Positions 50,834 to 60,819 of a stretch of DNA of 64,000 nucleotides are shown one piece after another. Location of the stretch: contig CAVWAR010000017.1 in NCBI GenBank assembly GCA_963753075.1, forward strand, positions 186,001 to 250,000, written 5' to 3'. A program made the position numbers and the translations under genes. The stretch comes from Prado023 sp963753075. Its GTDB lineage: Bacteria; Actinomycetota; Actinomycetes; S36-B12; CAIYMF01. Numbering within the stretch: the stretch's first letter is position 1; each line of letters starts with the position of its first letter. The notes below the pieces were generated by a model. The model saw only the letters and a list, made by a program, of their open reading frames with translations, made no database searches and had not been told where the DNA came from.

Positions 50834-53800
50834 ATGACGCTGTTCTCCGCAGTCCCCGGACCCACGGGCCTCTACGACCCCGCCTTCGAGCGGGATGCGT
50901 GCGGGGTGGCCTTCGTGGCGACCATGACCGGGGTCGCGAGCAATGACATCGTCGTCAAGGCCCTGACCGCCCTGCGCAACCTGGACCATCGTGGCGCCGC
51001 AGGTTCTGAGCCGGACAGCGGCGACGGCGCCGGGCTCCTGTTGCAGGTGCCCGATGCGTTCCTGCGCGCCGAGGTCGACTTCGAGATCCCCTCCCCGGGG
51101 GCCTATGCGGTCGGGCTGGCCTTCCTCCCCGACGATGAGACCGCTGAGCTGCACTCGATGGCGGCGATCGAGCGGATCGCCGAGGAGGAGGACCTGGTCG
51201 TCCTCGGATGGCGCGAGGTGCCCGTCGACGCTGGCCTGGTGGGCGCAACAGCGCGCAGCACCATGCCCCGGTTCCGTCAGCTCTTCGTCGCGGCCGCGAC
51301 CAGGGTCACCGACCAGCTGGCCCTGGAGCGGATGGCCTTCTGCCTGCGCAAGCGGGCAGAACGGGAGGCTGAGGTCTACTTCCCGAGCCTGTCGTCGCGC
51401 ACGCTGGTCTACAAGGGCATGTTGACCACCAGCCAGCTTGAGCCGTTCTTCCCGGACCTCTCGGACCCGCGGATGGCCACTGCCCTGGCGCTGGTGCACT
51501 CGCGGTTCTCCACGAACACGTTCCCCAGCTGGAGCCTTGCCCACCCGTACCGGCTCATGGCCCACAACGGCGAGATCAACACCGTGCGCGGCAACCGCAA
51601 CTGGATGCACGCGCGGGAGGCTCAGCTGAACTCGGACCTGATCCCGGGGGACATCCGACGCATCCTGCCGGTGTGCACCGAGGGCGCCAGCGACTCGGCG
51701 AGCTTCGACGAGGTCGTCGAGCTGCTGCACATGGCCGGGCGCAGCCTGCCGCACGCTGTGCTCATGATGATCCCCGAGGCATGGGAGAACAACGACGACA
51801 TGGACCCGGCGCGCCGGGCCTTCTACCAGTTCCACGCCAACCTCATGGAGCCGTGGGACGGGCCGGCGAATGTCAGCTTCACCGACGGCTCGTTGATCGG
51901 TGCCGTGCTGGACCGCAACGGCCTGCGACCGGGGCGCTTCTGGGTGACTGATGACGGGCTCGTCGTCCTGGGATCCGAGGCCGGCGTCCTGGACATCGAC
52001 CCGGCCACAGTGGTGCGCAAGGGACGGCTGCAGCCCGGACGGATGTTCCTGGTCGACACAATCGCTGGGCGCATCATCGAGGACGACGAGATCAAGTCCC
52101 AGCTCGCAGCCGAGGCCCCCTATGCCGAGTGGCTCCAGGCCGGCCTCGTGCACCTCGAGGAGCTGGCCGAGCGCGAGCACGTCGTGCACACCGCGAAGTC
52201 GGTGGCACGCCGCCAGCAGACGTTCGGCTACACCGACGAGGAACTGCGGATCCTCCTCACCCCGATGGCCAGGAACGCCATGGAGGCCCTCGGATCGATG
52301 GGCACCGACACCCCGATCGCTGTGCTCTCGGACCGGCCGCGGCTGCTCTTCGACTACTTCATCCAGCTCTTCGCCCAGGTGACCAACCCGCCGCTTGATG
52401 CGATCCGCGAGGAGATCGTGACCTCCCTGGGCAGCCACATCGGCCCGGAGGGGAACCTGCTGGACTCCAACGCCGGGCACTGCCGGCAGGTCCTGCTGCC
52501 GTTCCCCGTGATCGACAACGACGAGTTGGCCAAGCTCGGCCAGATCAACGCCGACGGCGACGCACCCGGGTTCTCCGGGGTGCGGATCAGAGGCCTGTAC
52601 CGGGTCGCCGACGGTGGGCCCGGCCTGAGCAAGCGCCTCGGGGAGATCTGCGCCGAGGTGGACCGGCACCTTGCTGGGGGCAAGAAGTTCATCGTGCTGT
52701 CCGACCGGGACTCGGATCCAGACCTGGGCCCGATCCCGTCGCTGCTGCTGTGCTCGGCGGTGCACCACCACCTGGTCCGACGCCGGACCCGCACCCAGGT
52801 GACCCTGCTGGTCGAGGCCGGTGACGTGCGTGAGGTGCACCACGTTGCCCTGCTGATCGGCTACGGCGCCGCCGCAGTCAACCCCTACCTCGCGATGGAG
52901 TCCGTCGAGGACCTCGCCCGGCGGCGGGTCATCTCGGGGGTCACCCCGGACAAGGCTGTCCGCAACCTCGTCAAGGCCCTGGGCAAGGGCGTGCTGAAGG
53001 TGATGAGCAAGATGGGGGTCTCCACGGTGGCCTCCTACCGCGGCGCCCAGATCTTCGAGGCGATCGGGCTGAGCCAGCCGCTGGTCGACCAGTACTTCAC
53101 CGGGACCACGTCCCGCCTCGGCGGCGTCGGGCTGGCGACCATCGCCGAGGAGGTGGCGCTGCGCCACGCCCACGCCTACCCGGCCAACGGGATCGCCCCG
53201 TCGCATCGCACCCTGCCCATCGGCGGGGAGTACCAATGGCGTCGCGAGGGCGAGCCACACCTGTTCGACCCGGACACGGTCTTCCGGCTGCAGCACTCGG
53301 CCCGCAGCGGCCGGATGGACATCTTCCGGCAGTACACGGCACGCGTCGACGACCAGGCCGAGCGGCTGATGACCCTGCGCGGGCTCTTCCGCTTCGCCGA
53401 GGGGGTGCGCGAGCCGATCCCAGTCGAGGAGGTGGAGCCGATCAGCGAGATCGTGCGGCGGTTCTCCACCGGGGCCATGAGCTATGGGTCCATCAGCGGC
53501 GAGGCCCACGAGAGCCTGGCCATCGCGATGAACCGGCTGGGCGCCAAGTCCAACACCGGCGAGGGTGGCGAGGATCCGGAACGCTTCATCACGATGGCCA
53601 ACGGTGACTCGAAGCGGTCGGCGATCAAGCAGGTCGCCTCAGGTCGCTTCGGGGTCACCAGCGAGTACCTGGTCAACGCGGACGACATCCAGATCAAGAT
53701 GGCCCAGGGGGCGAAGCCCGGTGAGGGTGGCCAGCTGCCGGGCCACAAGGTGTACCCGTGGGTGGCAAAGACCCGGCACTCCACCCCAGGCGTCGGCCTG

Positions 53801-55375
53801 ATCAGCCCTCCGCCGCACCACGACATCTACTCGATCGAGGACCTCGCGCAGCTCATCCACGACCTGAAGAACGCCAACGATGCCGCGCGCGTCCACGTCA
53901 AGCTGGTTGCCGAGGTCGGGGTGGGCACGATTGCAGCCGGCGTGGCCAAGGCGCACGCCGACGTGATCCTGATCTCTGGTCACGACGGCGGCACCGGCGC
54001 CTCACCGCTGACCTCGCTCAAGCATGCCGGCGGGCCCTGGGAGCTCGGCCTGGCCGAGACCCAGCAGACCCTGTTGCTCAACGGGCTGCGTGACCGGGTC
54101 GTGCTGCAGACCGACGGCCAGCTCAAGACCGGTCGTGACGTGGTGATCGCCGCACTCCTCGGCGCCGAGGAGTACGGCTTCTCGACCGCCCCGCTGGTGG
54201 TGATGGGCTGCGTGATGATGCGCGTGTGCCACCTGGACACGTGCCCCGTGGGTGTGGCCACGCAGAACCCTGAGCTGCGGGCCCGGTTCTCGGGCAAGCC
54301 GGAGTTCGTGGTCAACTTCTTCGAGTTCATCGCCACGGAGGTGCGGGAGTACCTGGCGGAGTTGGGCTTCCGGAGCCTCGAGGAGGCGATCGGCCACGTG
54401 GAGATGCTCGACGCCCGTGCTGCGGTCGACCATTGGAAGGCCTCCGGGCTGAGCCTGGCTCCGATCCTCGAGGCCCCCCCGGCCGTCGCCGAGGGTGCGG
54501 CCCTGCACCAGACAACCACCCAGGACCACGGCCTCGAGAAGGCCCTGGACAACGAGCTGATCGCGATGTGTGGCCCGGCGCTGGAGTCCGGCGAGCCGAT
54601 CCGCGGCCAGGTGGCCATCCGCAACGTCAACAGGACGGTCGGCACCATGCTGGGGGCCGAGGTCACTCGCCGGCACGGTGGCACTGGGCTGCCCGATGGG
54701 ACGATCGACCTGGTGCTGGTCGGGTCTGCGGGCCAGTCATTCGGAGCATTCCTGCCCTCGGGGATCACCTTGCGGCTCGAGGGCGACGCCAACGACTACG
54801 TGGGCAAGGGGCTGTCCGGCGGCCGGATCGTCGTTCGTCCCGATGCCGCAGCCCCGTTCGCCGCCGAGGAGCAGATCATCGCGGGCAACGTCATCGGGTA
54901 CGGGGCGACCTCCGGCGAGATGTTCCTGCGCGGTTGCGTCGGCGAGCGGTTCGCCGTGCGGAACTCCGGCGCGACGATGGTGGTCGAGGGCGTGGGCGAC
55001 CATGGTTGTGAGTACATGACCGGGGGGCGCGTGGTCGTCCTGGGTCGCACCGGCCGCAACTTCGCGGCCGGCATGTCCGGTGGCATCGCGTTCGTGCTCG
55101 ACATCGCCCCGCAGCGGGTCAACATGGACATGGTGGCCGTCGAGCCGCTCGGGCCGGACGACCAGGACTGGCTGACCGGCATCCTGCGCAGGCACGTCGA
55201 GGAGACCGGTTCGACGGTCGCCCAGGACCTGCTGGACCAGGGCTCCGCGGGCCTGGCGAGGTTCGCCAAGATCATGCCCACCGACTACCGGAGGATCCTG
55301 GACATCCAGGACAAGGCCCGCGCCGAGGGCCGGGACCCGATCGAGGCAGTGATGGAGGAGATGAGCCGTGGCTGA
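50834..55375 (+). CDS. gltB: Glutamate synthase large subunit
   Basis: GltB with GltD converts 2-oxoglutarate and glutamine to two glutamates. The 1513-aa protein begins with a short propeptide that must be removed to expose C23, the N-terminal nucleophile, in RDACGVAFV. The class II amidotransferase domain is followed by the central and FMN-binding synthase domains. The 3Fe-4S cluster cysteines are in the segment GCVMMRVCHLDTCPVG, and the C-terminal GXGXG beta-helix closes the protein. GAGGAG precedes the ATG. It overlaps gltD by 8 nt. Confidence 0.97.
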   Translation: MTLFSAVPGPTGLYDPAFERDACGVAFVATMTGVASNDIVVKALTALRNLDHRGAAGSEPDSGDGAGLLLQVPDAFLRAEVDFEIPSPGAYAVGLAFLPDDETAELHSMAAIERIAEEEDLVVLGWREVPVDAGLVGATARSTMPRFRQLFVAAATRVTDQLALERMAFCLRKRAEREAEVYFPSLSSRTLVYKGMLTTSQLEPFFPDLSDPRMATALALVHSRFSTNTFPSWSLAHPYRLMAHNGEINTVRGNRNWMHAREAQLNSDLIPGDIRRILPVCTEGASDSASFDEVVELLHMAGRSLPHAVLMMIPEAWENNDDMDPARRAFYQFHANLMEPWDGPANVSFTDGSLIGAVLDRNGLRPGRFWVTDDGLVVLGSEAGVLDIDPATVVRKGRLQPGRMFLVDTIAGRIIEDDEIKSQLAAEAPYAEWLQAGLVHLEELAEREHVVHTAKSVARRQQTFGYTDEELRILLTPMARNAMEALGSMGTDTPIAVLSDRPRLLFDYFIQLFAQVTNPPLDAIREEIVTSLGSHIGPEGNLLDSNAGHCRQVLLPFPVIDNDELAKLGQINADGDAPGFSGVRIRGLYRVADGGPGLSKRLGEICAEVDRHLAGGKKFIVLSDRDSDPDLGPIPSLLLCSAVHHHLVRRRTRTQVTLLVEAGDVREVHHVALLIGYGAAAVNPYLAMESVEDLARRRVISGVTPDKAVRNLVKALGKGVLKVMSKMGVSTVASYRGAQIFEAIGLSQPLVDQYFTGTTSRLGGVGLATIAEEVALRHAHAYPANGIAPSHRTLPIGGEYQWRREGEPHLFDPDTVFRLQHSARSGRMDIFRQYTARVDDQAERLMTLRGLFRFAEGVREPIPVEEVEPISEIVRRFSTGAMSYGSISGEAHESLAIAMNRLGAKSNTGEGGEDPERFITMANGDSKRSAIKQVASGRFGVTSEYLVNADDIQIKMAQGAKPGEGGQLPGHKVYPWVAKTRHSTPGVGLISPPPHHDIYSIEDLAQLIHDLKNANDAARVHVKLVAEVGVGTIAAGVAKAHADVILISGHDGGTGASPLTSLKHAGGPWELGLAETQQTLLLNGLRDRVVLQTDGQLKTGRDVVIAALLGAEEYGFSTAPLVVMGCVMMRVCHLDTCPVGVATQNPELRARFSGKPEFVVNFFEFIATEVREYLAELGFRSLEEAIGHVEMLDARAAVDHWKASGLSLAPILEAPPAVAEGAALHQTTTQDHGLEKALDNELIAMCGPALESGEPIRGQVAIRNVNRTVGTMLGAEVTRRHGGTGLPDGTIDLVLVGSAGQSFGAFLPSGITLRLEGDANDYVGKGLSGGRIVVRPDAAAPFAAEEQIIAGNVIGYGATSGEMFLRGCVGERFAVRNSGATMVVEGVGDHGCEYMTGGRVVVLGRTGRNFAAGMSGGIAFVLDIAPQRVNMDMVAVEPLGPDDQDWLTGILRRHVEETGSTVAQDLLDQGSAGLARFAKIMPTDYRRILDIQDKARAEGRDPIEAVMEEMSRG

Positions 55376-56822
55376 TCCCAAGGGTTTCCTGACCACCAGT
55401 CGCGAGCTGCCCAGCCGGCGGCCGGTGGACGTGCGCATCCGGGACTGGAACGAGGTCTACGAGCCGTTCGGCCCGCAGGCCCTTGAGAAGCAGGCCGGCC
55501 GCTGCATGGACTGCGGCATCCCGTTCTGCCACGAGGGGTGCCCGCTGGGCAACCTCATCCCCGAGTGGAACGACCTGGTCTGGCGCGACGACTGGCGCGA
55601 GGCCTCCGAGCGGTTGCATGCCACCAACAACTTCCCGGAGTTCACCGGCCGGCTGTGTCCCGCGCCCTGCGAGGCAGCCTGCGTCCTGGGGATCAACGCC
55701 GACCCGGTGACGATCAAGCAGGTCGAGGTCTCGATCATCGATCGTGCCTGGGAGGCCGGGTGGGTGGTCCCGGCAGCCCCCGAGCGGCTGTCCGGCCTGC
55801 GGGTCGCCGTGATCGGCTCGGGCCCGGCCGGCCTGGCCGCCGCCCAGCAGCTGGCCCGGGTGGGCCACACCGTCTCGGTCTACGAGCGCGCCCCGCAGAT
55901 CGGCGGGCTGCTGCGCTACGGCATCCCCGAGTTCAAGATGGAGAAACGTCACCTCGATCGCCGGTTGGCGCAGATGGAGGCCGAGGGGGTCGCCTTCCGC
56001 ACCGGCATCGAAGTGGGCGTGGACATCACGGCCACCCAGCTCCAGCACCGCCACGACGTGATCCTGCTCGCGATCGGTGCCACCGTCGCCCGCGGGCTGC
56101 CGGTCCCGGGCCAGGACCTGCCCGGCGTGCACCAGGCGATGGAGTACCTCCCGCTGGCCAACCGGGTCTGCGCCGCAGAGCTGGACGAGACGCCGATCAG
56201 CGCCGAGGGCAGGCACGTGGTCATCATCGGCGGCGGCGACACCGGCGCCGACTGCCTGGGCACTGCGCACCGGCAGGGTGCGGCCAGCGTCACCCAGCTG
56301 GAGATCATGCCCACGCCGCCGCAGACCCGCCCCGGTAGCGCCCCGTGGCCGACCTATCCGATGCTCTATCGCGTGACCTCTGCCCATGAGGAGGGCGGCG
56401 AGCGGGTCTACGCCGTGAGCACCAAGGAGTTCCGCGCCGATGCCGACGGGAACCTGCGGGCCCTGCAGATCGTGGACGTCGAGATGGTCGACGGCCGGTT
56501 CGAGGAGGTCCAGGGGACCGAGCGCGAGCTGGCCGCCGACCTGGTCTTCCTCGCGATGGGCTTCACCGGCCCGGAGCAGGGCCCGCTGGTCCAGCAGCTC
56601 GGGGTCGAGCTGGACGAGCGGGGCAACATCCGCCGCGATGTCCACTATGCCTCGTCCGTTCCGGGTGTCTACGTGGCCGGCGACGCCGGGCGTGGCCAGT
56701 CGCTGATCGTGTGGGCGATAGCTGAGGGACGCGCCGCGGCGGCAGCCGTGGACGCCCACCTCACAGGCTCCACGACGTTGCCCGCGCCGATCCCGCCGAC
56801 AGCGCGACCGATGATGGTCTGA
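55368..56822 (+). CDS. gltD: Glutamate synthase small subunit
   Basis: GltD supplies electrons from NAD(P)H through FAD and two 4Fe-4S clusters. The 484-aa protein has the N-terminal cluster cysteines (RCMDCGIPFCHEGCPLGN and CPAPCEAACVLG). The FAD loop VIGSGPAGLAAAQQLA and the NAD(P)H loop VIIGGGDTGADC follow. The GTG start lies inside the last codons of gltB. Confidence 0.96.
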   Translation: MADPKGFLTTSRELPSRRPVDVRIRDWNEVYEPFGPQALEKQAGRCMDCGIPFCHEGCPLGNLIPEWNDLVWRDDWREASERLHATNNFPEFTGRLCPAPCEAACVLGINADPVTIKQVEVSIIDRAWEAGWVVPAAPERLSGLRVAVIGSGPAGLAAAQQLARVGHTVSVYERAPQIGGLLRYGIPEFKMEKRHLDRRLAQMEAEGVAFRTGIEVGVDITATQLQHRHDVILLAIGATVARGLPVPGQDLPGVHQAMEYLPLANRVCAAELDETPISAEGRHVVIIGGGDTGADCLGTAHRQGAASVTQLEIMPTPPQTRPGSAPWPTYPMLYRVTSAHEEGGERVYAVSTKEFRADADGNLRALQIVDVEMVDGRFEEVQGTERELAADLVFLAMGFTGPEQGPLVQQLGVELDERGNIRRDVHYASSVPGVYVAGDAGRGQSLIVWAIAEGRAAAAAVDAHLTGSTTLPAPIPPTARPMMV

Positions 56823-56852
56823 GCCCCCGGCCATTCCCTGCCCAGGGGGCTC
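56821..56852 (+). terminator. Hairpin at the end of gltD
   Basis: GAGCCCCC and GGGGGCTC form a perfect 8-bp stem with a 16-nt loop; the first arm begins within the gltD stop codon. Confidence 0.45.
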
Positions 56853-56926
56853 GGCCCCGGGTCGAACCCTGGCCAGATACTGGGGCGCTGACAGCCAACC
56901 GCGGCGACCGCGCCCAGCCCAGCCGG

Positions 56927-56932
56927 TAGCCT
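56927..56932 (+). promoter_or_regulatory. -10 box (TAGCCT) for the AAA+/TPR pair
   Basis: TAGCCT ends exactly 6 nt before the GTG at 56939; no ribosome-binding site is present. Confidence 0.5.
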
Positions 56933-56938
56933 CAAGAC

Positions 56939-58168
56939 GTGGACCCCGGCCGGCTTCTGGACAGCCTGCGCCGCGCTGTGGCCCGCGAGCCTGAGGACGC
57001 GATCCTGCGCGCGCATCTGGCCGAACTGCTGGTTGAGGCCGGGCTCGGGCAGGAGGCGGTGGGTCACCTCGGCCAGCTGCTTGCCGACGATCCGGGCGAC
57101 GCTGACCTACAGGACCTGATGCGCGTGGCGATGACCTCCCAGGCAGGTGGTCCGGATCCGCCAGGGCCCGGCGATACGTCCGCCGTCCCGCCGACGCATC
57201 CGGCGTCCCTGGGTCCGCGACCCGCTGAGCCCGGGTTCGACTGGGGTGCCGCGGAGGAGGATCTCACCGGAGGGCTTGCTCACGAACCGGTGGAGACGAC
57301 GTTGCGGCTGTCCGACGTCGGCGGGCTCGCCGACGTCAAGGCGCACATCGAGGGGGCCTTCCTGACCCCGTTGCGCAACCCCGAGCTGCGCGAGAAGTAC
57401 GGCGCCAGCCTGCGTGGGGGCCTGCTCCTCTACGGCCCCCCCGGGTGCGGCAAGACCTACCTGGCTCGGGCCGTCGCAGGGGAGCTCGGCGCACGCTTCA
57501 TCGCCGTGGGGCTCTCGGATGTCCTGAGCCGCTGGATGGGCGAGAGTGAGAGCAACATCGCCGGGCTGTTCGCCTACGCCCGCGCCCAGGCGCCCTGCGT
57601 CCTGTTCTTCGACGAGATCGATGCCCTCGGCCGGTCCCGGTCTGGCCTGGGTCGGTCGGCCTCAGCGCTGCGCGGCGTGATCAACCAGCTGCTCGCCGAG
57701 CTCGACGGGGTCGCCAGCCAGAACGAGGGAGTCTTCGTGCTCGGCGCCACGAACGCCCCCTGGGATGTCGACGGGGCGCTGCGTCGCCCGGGACGCTTCG
57801 ACCGGGCCGTCTTCGTCGAGCCGCCGGATGCCGCTGCTCGAGTGGAGATCCTCGCAACCCACCTCAAGGGTCTGCCCCTGAGCGCGTCCGTGGACGCAGC
57901 GCGGCTGGCGGCCAGGACCGAGGGATTCTCCGGCGCGGACCTGGCCCACGTCTGTCGCACCGCGGCCCAGTCCGCCCTTGTGGATGCAGCCCGGACCGGC
58001 GCCTCCGACCGGGCCATCACCCCCGACGATCTGGAGTCGGCCATCACGGCCATCACCCCGTCGACCGGCCGGTGGTTCGGTTCCGCACGCAACGTGGTCC
58101 TGTTCGCCGACCAGGCAGGGGAGTACGCGGCACTTGGCGCCTACATGAAGGCCCACCGGCTTCTGTGA
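56939..58168 (+). CDS. AAA+ ATPase with N-terminal TPR-like region
   Basis: The 409-aa protein has an N-terminal helical part (residues 1-65) resembling a TPR unit (RAHLAELLVEAGLGQEAVGHL), a Pro-rich linker to about 118, and one classical AAA+ domain. Walker A GPPGCGKT is at 166-173, Walker B LFFDEID at 222-228, and the second region of homology reads ATNAPWDVDGALRRPGRFDR with Arg fingers. The domain is of the CDC48/FtsH-like classical clade and lacks a protease domain. A pore-loop-like segment RWMGESESN is present. Function is unknown. It overlaps a TPR membrane protein gene by GTGA, suggesting a shared complex. Confidence 0.85.
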   Translation: MDPGRLLDSLRRAVAREPEDAILRAHLAELLVEAGLGQEAVGHLGQLLADDPGDADLQDLMRVAMTSQAGGPDPPGPGDTSAVPPTHPASLGPRPAEPGFDWGAAEEDLTGGLAHEPVETTLRLSDVGGLADVKAHIEGAFLTPLRNPELREKYGASLRGGLLLYGPPGCGKTYLARAVAGELGARFIAVGLSDVLSRWMGESESNIAGLFAYARAQAPCVLFFDEIDALGRSRSGLGRSASALRGVINQLLAELDGVASQNEGVFVLGATNAPWDVDGALRRPGRFDRAVFVEPPDAAARVEILATHLKGLPLSASVDAARLAARTEGFSGADLAHVCRTAAQSALVDAARTGASDRAITPDDLESAITAITPSTGRWFGSARNVVLFADQAGEYAALGAYMKAHRLL

Positions 58169-59253
58169 GCGCCGATCCCTACTCGCTGCCCGAGGCGCTG
58201 GTCACCGCCCAGCGATGGGATGCGGCCCGGGCTGCCCTCGGTGAGGCACTGGCGGCCAGCCCTGATGATCCCCGGCTGCTTGGCCTGCTCGTGCGGACAC
58301 TGCGTGCCCAGGGCGCCAGCCAGGAGGCTCTGGATGCCTCGCAGCAGATGCTGGGCATCACGCCGCAGGATCCCTATGCCCTTCGGCTGGCGACCCTGGT
58401 CCTGCTCGACGTCGGCTGGGTCGACGAGGCGATCGGTCTGGCCGCGCGGGCCGTGGAGGTGGACCCCGGGAACGCCGCGAACCACCTGGCACTCTCGCGG
58501 GCGTGGGCCGGGTCGGCCCGCCCGGAGGCGTTGGCTCGTCAGTTGGCGGCCGCACGCGAGGCGGTTGTGCTGGAGCCGAACAGCATCGACGCCCAGCTGC
58601 AGATCGGGGTGGCCCTGGCTGCTGAGGGCGACATCGACGCCGCCCGGGTGTCCTACCTCGAGGCCCTGCGACGTGATCCCAGCAACACGGCGGCCCTGAA
58701 CAACCTCGCCGTCCTGGAGATGCAGGGTGGATCTCCAGCCGAGGCTGCCCGCCACCTCGCCGCTGCGCTGGCTGTGAACCCGCAGGGCGCAACCGCGCGA
58801 CACAACCTCGACGCCCTGGCCGTCCTGATCGCCCGGCGGACGGGTCGCTGGATGCTGCTGGCCCCGATCCCCGCGTTGGTGGCGGCTTCAGTGGGGCTCG
58901 ACCTCGTTGCCCGGATTCTGGCGGCGGTGGCCCTGGCAGTGCTGCCTGTCGCGGGCTTGCGCTGGTGGCGCGCCCTCACGTCCGGGCAGCGCCGCGCGCT
59001 GCGGGGGCTGCCGCGACGGGTTCGAGCCCGCACGTGGGTCTGGCCGGTCGCGGCCGGGCTTGTGGGAGCCTGGGCTGTCGTGCGAGCCGGTCTGACGCCC
59101 TGGAGCGTCACCACCCCGGAGCTGGTGGGCTACCTGGTCGTGGCGGGCTACCTCCTGCTGGTCAACGCGCTGATCAGCACCCCCAGCCGGGTGCTCCGGG
59201 CGCGCGCGGCAGGCCGGTCCTCCGATGTCGGCCGGATGTTGGGTGAGCGCTGA
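58165..59253 (+). CDS. Tetratricopeptide repeat membrane protein
   Basis: The 362-aa protein starts with GTG overlapping the AAA+ gene stop. About 230 residues of TPR-type helices follow (for example ALRLATLVLLDVGWVDEAI and AALNNLAVLEMQGGSPAEA). The C-terminal third has about four hydrophobic segments (from about residue 231) with Arg-rich loops. It may recruit clients or anchor the ATPase to the membrane. The role is unknown. Confidence 0.82.
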   Translation: MSADPYSLPEALVTAQRWDAARAALGEALAASPDDPRLLGLLVRTLRAQGASQEALDASQQMLGITPQDPYALRLATLVLLDVGWVDEAIGLAARAVEVDPGNAANHLALSRAWAGSARPEALARQLAAAREAVVLEPNSIDAQLQIGVALAAEGDIDAARVSYLEALRRDPSNTAALNNLAVLEMQGGSPAEAARHLAAALAVNPQGATARHNLDALAVLIARRTGRWMLLAPIPALVAASVGLDLVARILAAVALAVLPVAGLRWWRALTSGQRRALRGLPRRVRARTWVWPVAAGLVGAWAVVRAGLTPWSVTTPELVGYLVVAGYLLLVNALISTPSRVLRARAAGRSSDVGRMLGER

Positions 59254-59343
59254 TCCGGGCCGACCGAGGCGATCGGCAATCTGTGATCAGCGGCTCTTCA
59301 CCCGCTGGGGGTCGCTCAGCCAGCAGCCCGGGCCGGTGCTGGC

Positions 59344-59349
59344 TAGTCT
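59344..59349 (+). promoter_or_regulatory. -10 box (TAGTCT) for pyk
   Basis: TAGTCT ends 7 nt before the pyk ATG. Confidence 0.5.
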
Positions 59350-59356
59350 GGCGCTC

Positions 59357-60793
59357 ATGCGTCGAGCCAAGATCGTGTGCACCCTGGGTCCAGCCACCTC
59401 CTCCTACGAGCAGATCAAGGCGTTGATCCAGTCGGGGATGAACGTCGCCCGCCTGAACATGTCCCACGGCGAGCACTCCGTTCATGCGGAGTCCTACGCC
59501 AACGTGCGCCGGGCGTCCAACGAGTTGGGAGCTGGCGTCGGCATCGTCGCCGACCTGCAGGGTCCGAAGATCCGGCTCGGGCGGTTCTCGGACGGCCCCG
59601 TGCTGCTCGAGGACGGCGCTGAGTTCACGATCACCACCGAGGACGTGGACGGAGACGTCACGCAGTGCTCCACGACGCACAAGGGGCTGCCGGGCGACTG
59701 CAACGTCGGCGACGCCGTCCTGGTCGACGATGGCAAGGTCAAGCTCGAGGTGGTCGAGGTGGACGGCTCGCGGGTGCGGACCCGCGTCATCGAGGGGGGG
59801 CCGGTCAGCAACAACAAGGGCATCAACCTGCCCGGGGTCGCGGTGAGTGTTCCGGCGCTGTCGCAGAAGGACAAGGACGACTTGCGCTGGGCGCTGCGCA
59901 TCGGCGTCGACTTCGTGTTCCTGTCGTTCGTGCGATCCGCGGATGATGTCGCCGATGTGCACGCGATCATGGACCAGATGGGTCGGCGGATCCCCGTGCT
60001 GGCGAAGGTCGAGAAGCCGCAGGCGGTCGAGAACCTGGGCGGGATCGTCGCGGCGTTCGACGGCGTCATGGTCGCTCGCGGAGACCTTGGTGTGGAGCTT
60101 CCCCTCGAGGAGGTGCCCATCGTGCAGAAGGAGGCCATCCAGATGTGCCGCGAGGCCGGCAAGCCGGTGATCGTGGCCACCCAGATGCTCGAGTCGATGA
60201 TGGAGAACTCCCGGCCCACCCGGGCGGAGGCCTCGGATGTGGCCAACGCCATCCTGGACGGCGCTGATGCGGTCATGCTCTCCGGTGAGACCAGCGTGGG
60301 CAAGCACCCGAACATCGTGGTGTCGACCATGGCCAGGATCGTGGACTTCACCGAGGAGCGGGGTCTCGAACGGATGCCCAAGCTCCCGAAGAAGAAGGAG
60401 ATGACCGTCGGCGAGGCCATCACGAAGGAGGCGGTCGACGTGGCCAAGTCCCTGAAGGCCAACTTCCTGATCGCGTTCTCCGAGACCGGCGTGAGCGCTC
60501 GGATCATGGCGGCGTCGCGCCCGAAGATCCCGATGCTCGTGTTCACGCCCAACGCGTCAGTGCGCAGCCAGCTGTCGGTCGTGTGGGGGCTGGAGACCTT
60601 CCTGGTCGCCCCGGCCTCGCACACCGACCAGATGGTCGAGCAGATCGATGCCGAGCTTCTGGCCGGGGACCGCGCGGAGGAGGGCCAGACGTGTGTCCTG
60701 GTCGCCGGGGTTCCGCCGGGCGTCGCCGGGACCACCAACAGCATCCGCGTGCACCACATCGGTGCCGGGTCGGTCGAGCGGGCCATGACATAG
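59357..60793 (+). CDS. pyk: Pyruvate kinase
   Basis: Pyruvate kinase makes pyruvate and ATP from phosphoenolpyruvate. The ATG at 59357 gives 478 residues, the usual length, starting MRRAKIVCTLGPATSS. Landmarks are NVARLNMSHGEH, the active-site signature PVLAKVEKPQAVENL, MVARGDLGVELP and VATQMLESM. The C-terminal allosteric domain is complete. The in-frame extension upstream was rejected because a -10 box lies 7 nt before this ATG. Confidence 0.96.
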   Translation: MRRAKIVCTLGPATSSYEQIKALIQSGMNVARLNMSHGEHSVHAESYANVRRASNELGAGVGIVADLQGPKIRLGRFSDGPVLLEDGAEFTITTEDVDGDVTQCSTTHKGLPGDCNVGDAVLVDDGKVKLEVVEVDGSRVRTRVIEGGPVSNNKGINLPGVAVSVPALSQKDKDDLRWALRIGVDFVFLSFVRSADDVADVHAIMDQMGRRIPVLAKVEKPQAVENLGGIVAAFDGVMVARGDLGVELPLEEVPIVQKEAIQMCREAGKPVIVATQMLESMMENSRPTRAEASDVANAILDGADAVMLSGETSVGKHPNIVVSTMARIVDFTEERGLERMPKLPKKKEMTVGEAITKEAVDVAKSLKANFLIAFSETGVSARIMAASRPKIPMLVFTPNASVRSQLSVVWGLETFLVAPASHTDQMVEQIDAELLAGDRAEEGQTCVLVAGVPPGVAGTTNSIRVHHIGAGSVERAMT

Positions 60794-60819
60794 CTGCTCC
60801 CCGGGTTGCATCGGGGCAG
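60794..60819 (+). terminator. Imperfect hairpin after pyk
   Basis: CTG and CCCCG pair with CGGGG and CAG around a two-base bulge, starting right after the pyk stop. The loop overlaps the -35 of bldD. Confidence 0.35.

Noticed and set aside
50786..53509. A 907-codon open frame on the minus strand opposite gltB
   Set aside because: Same reason: a shadow of gltB with no recognisable domain or ribosome-binding site.
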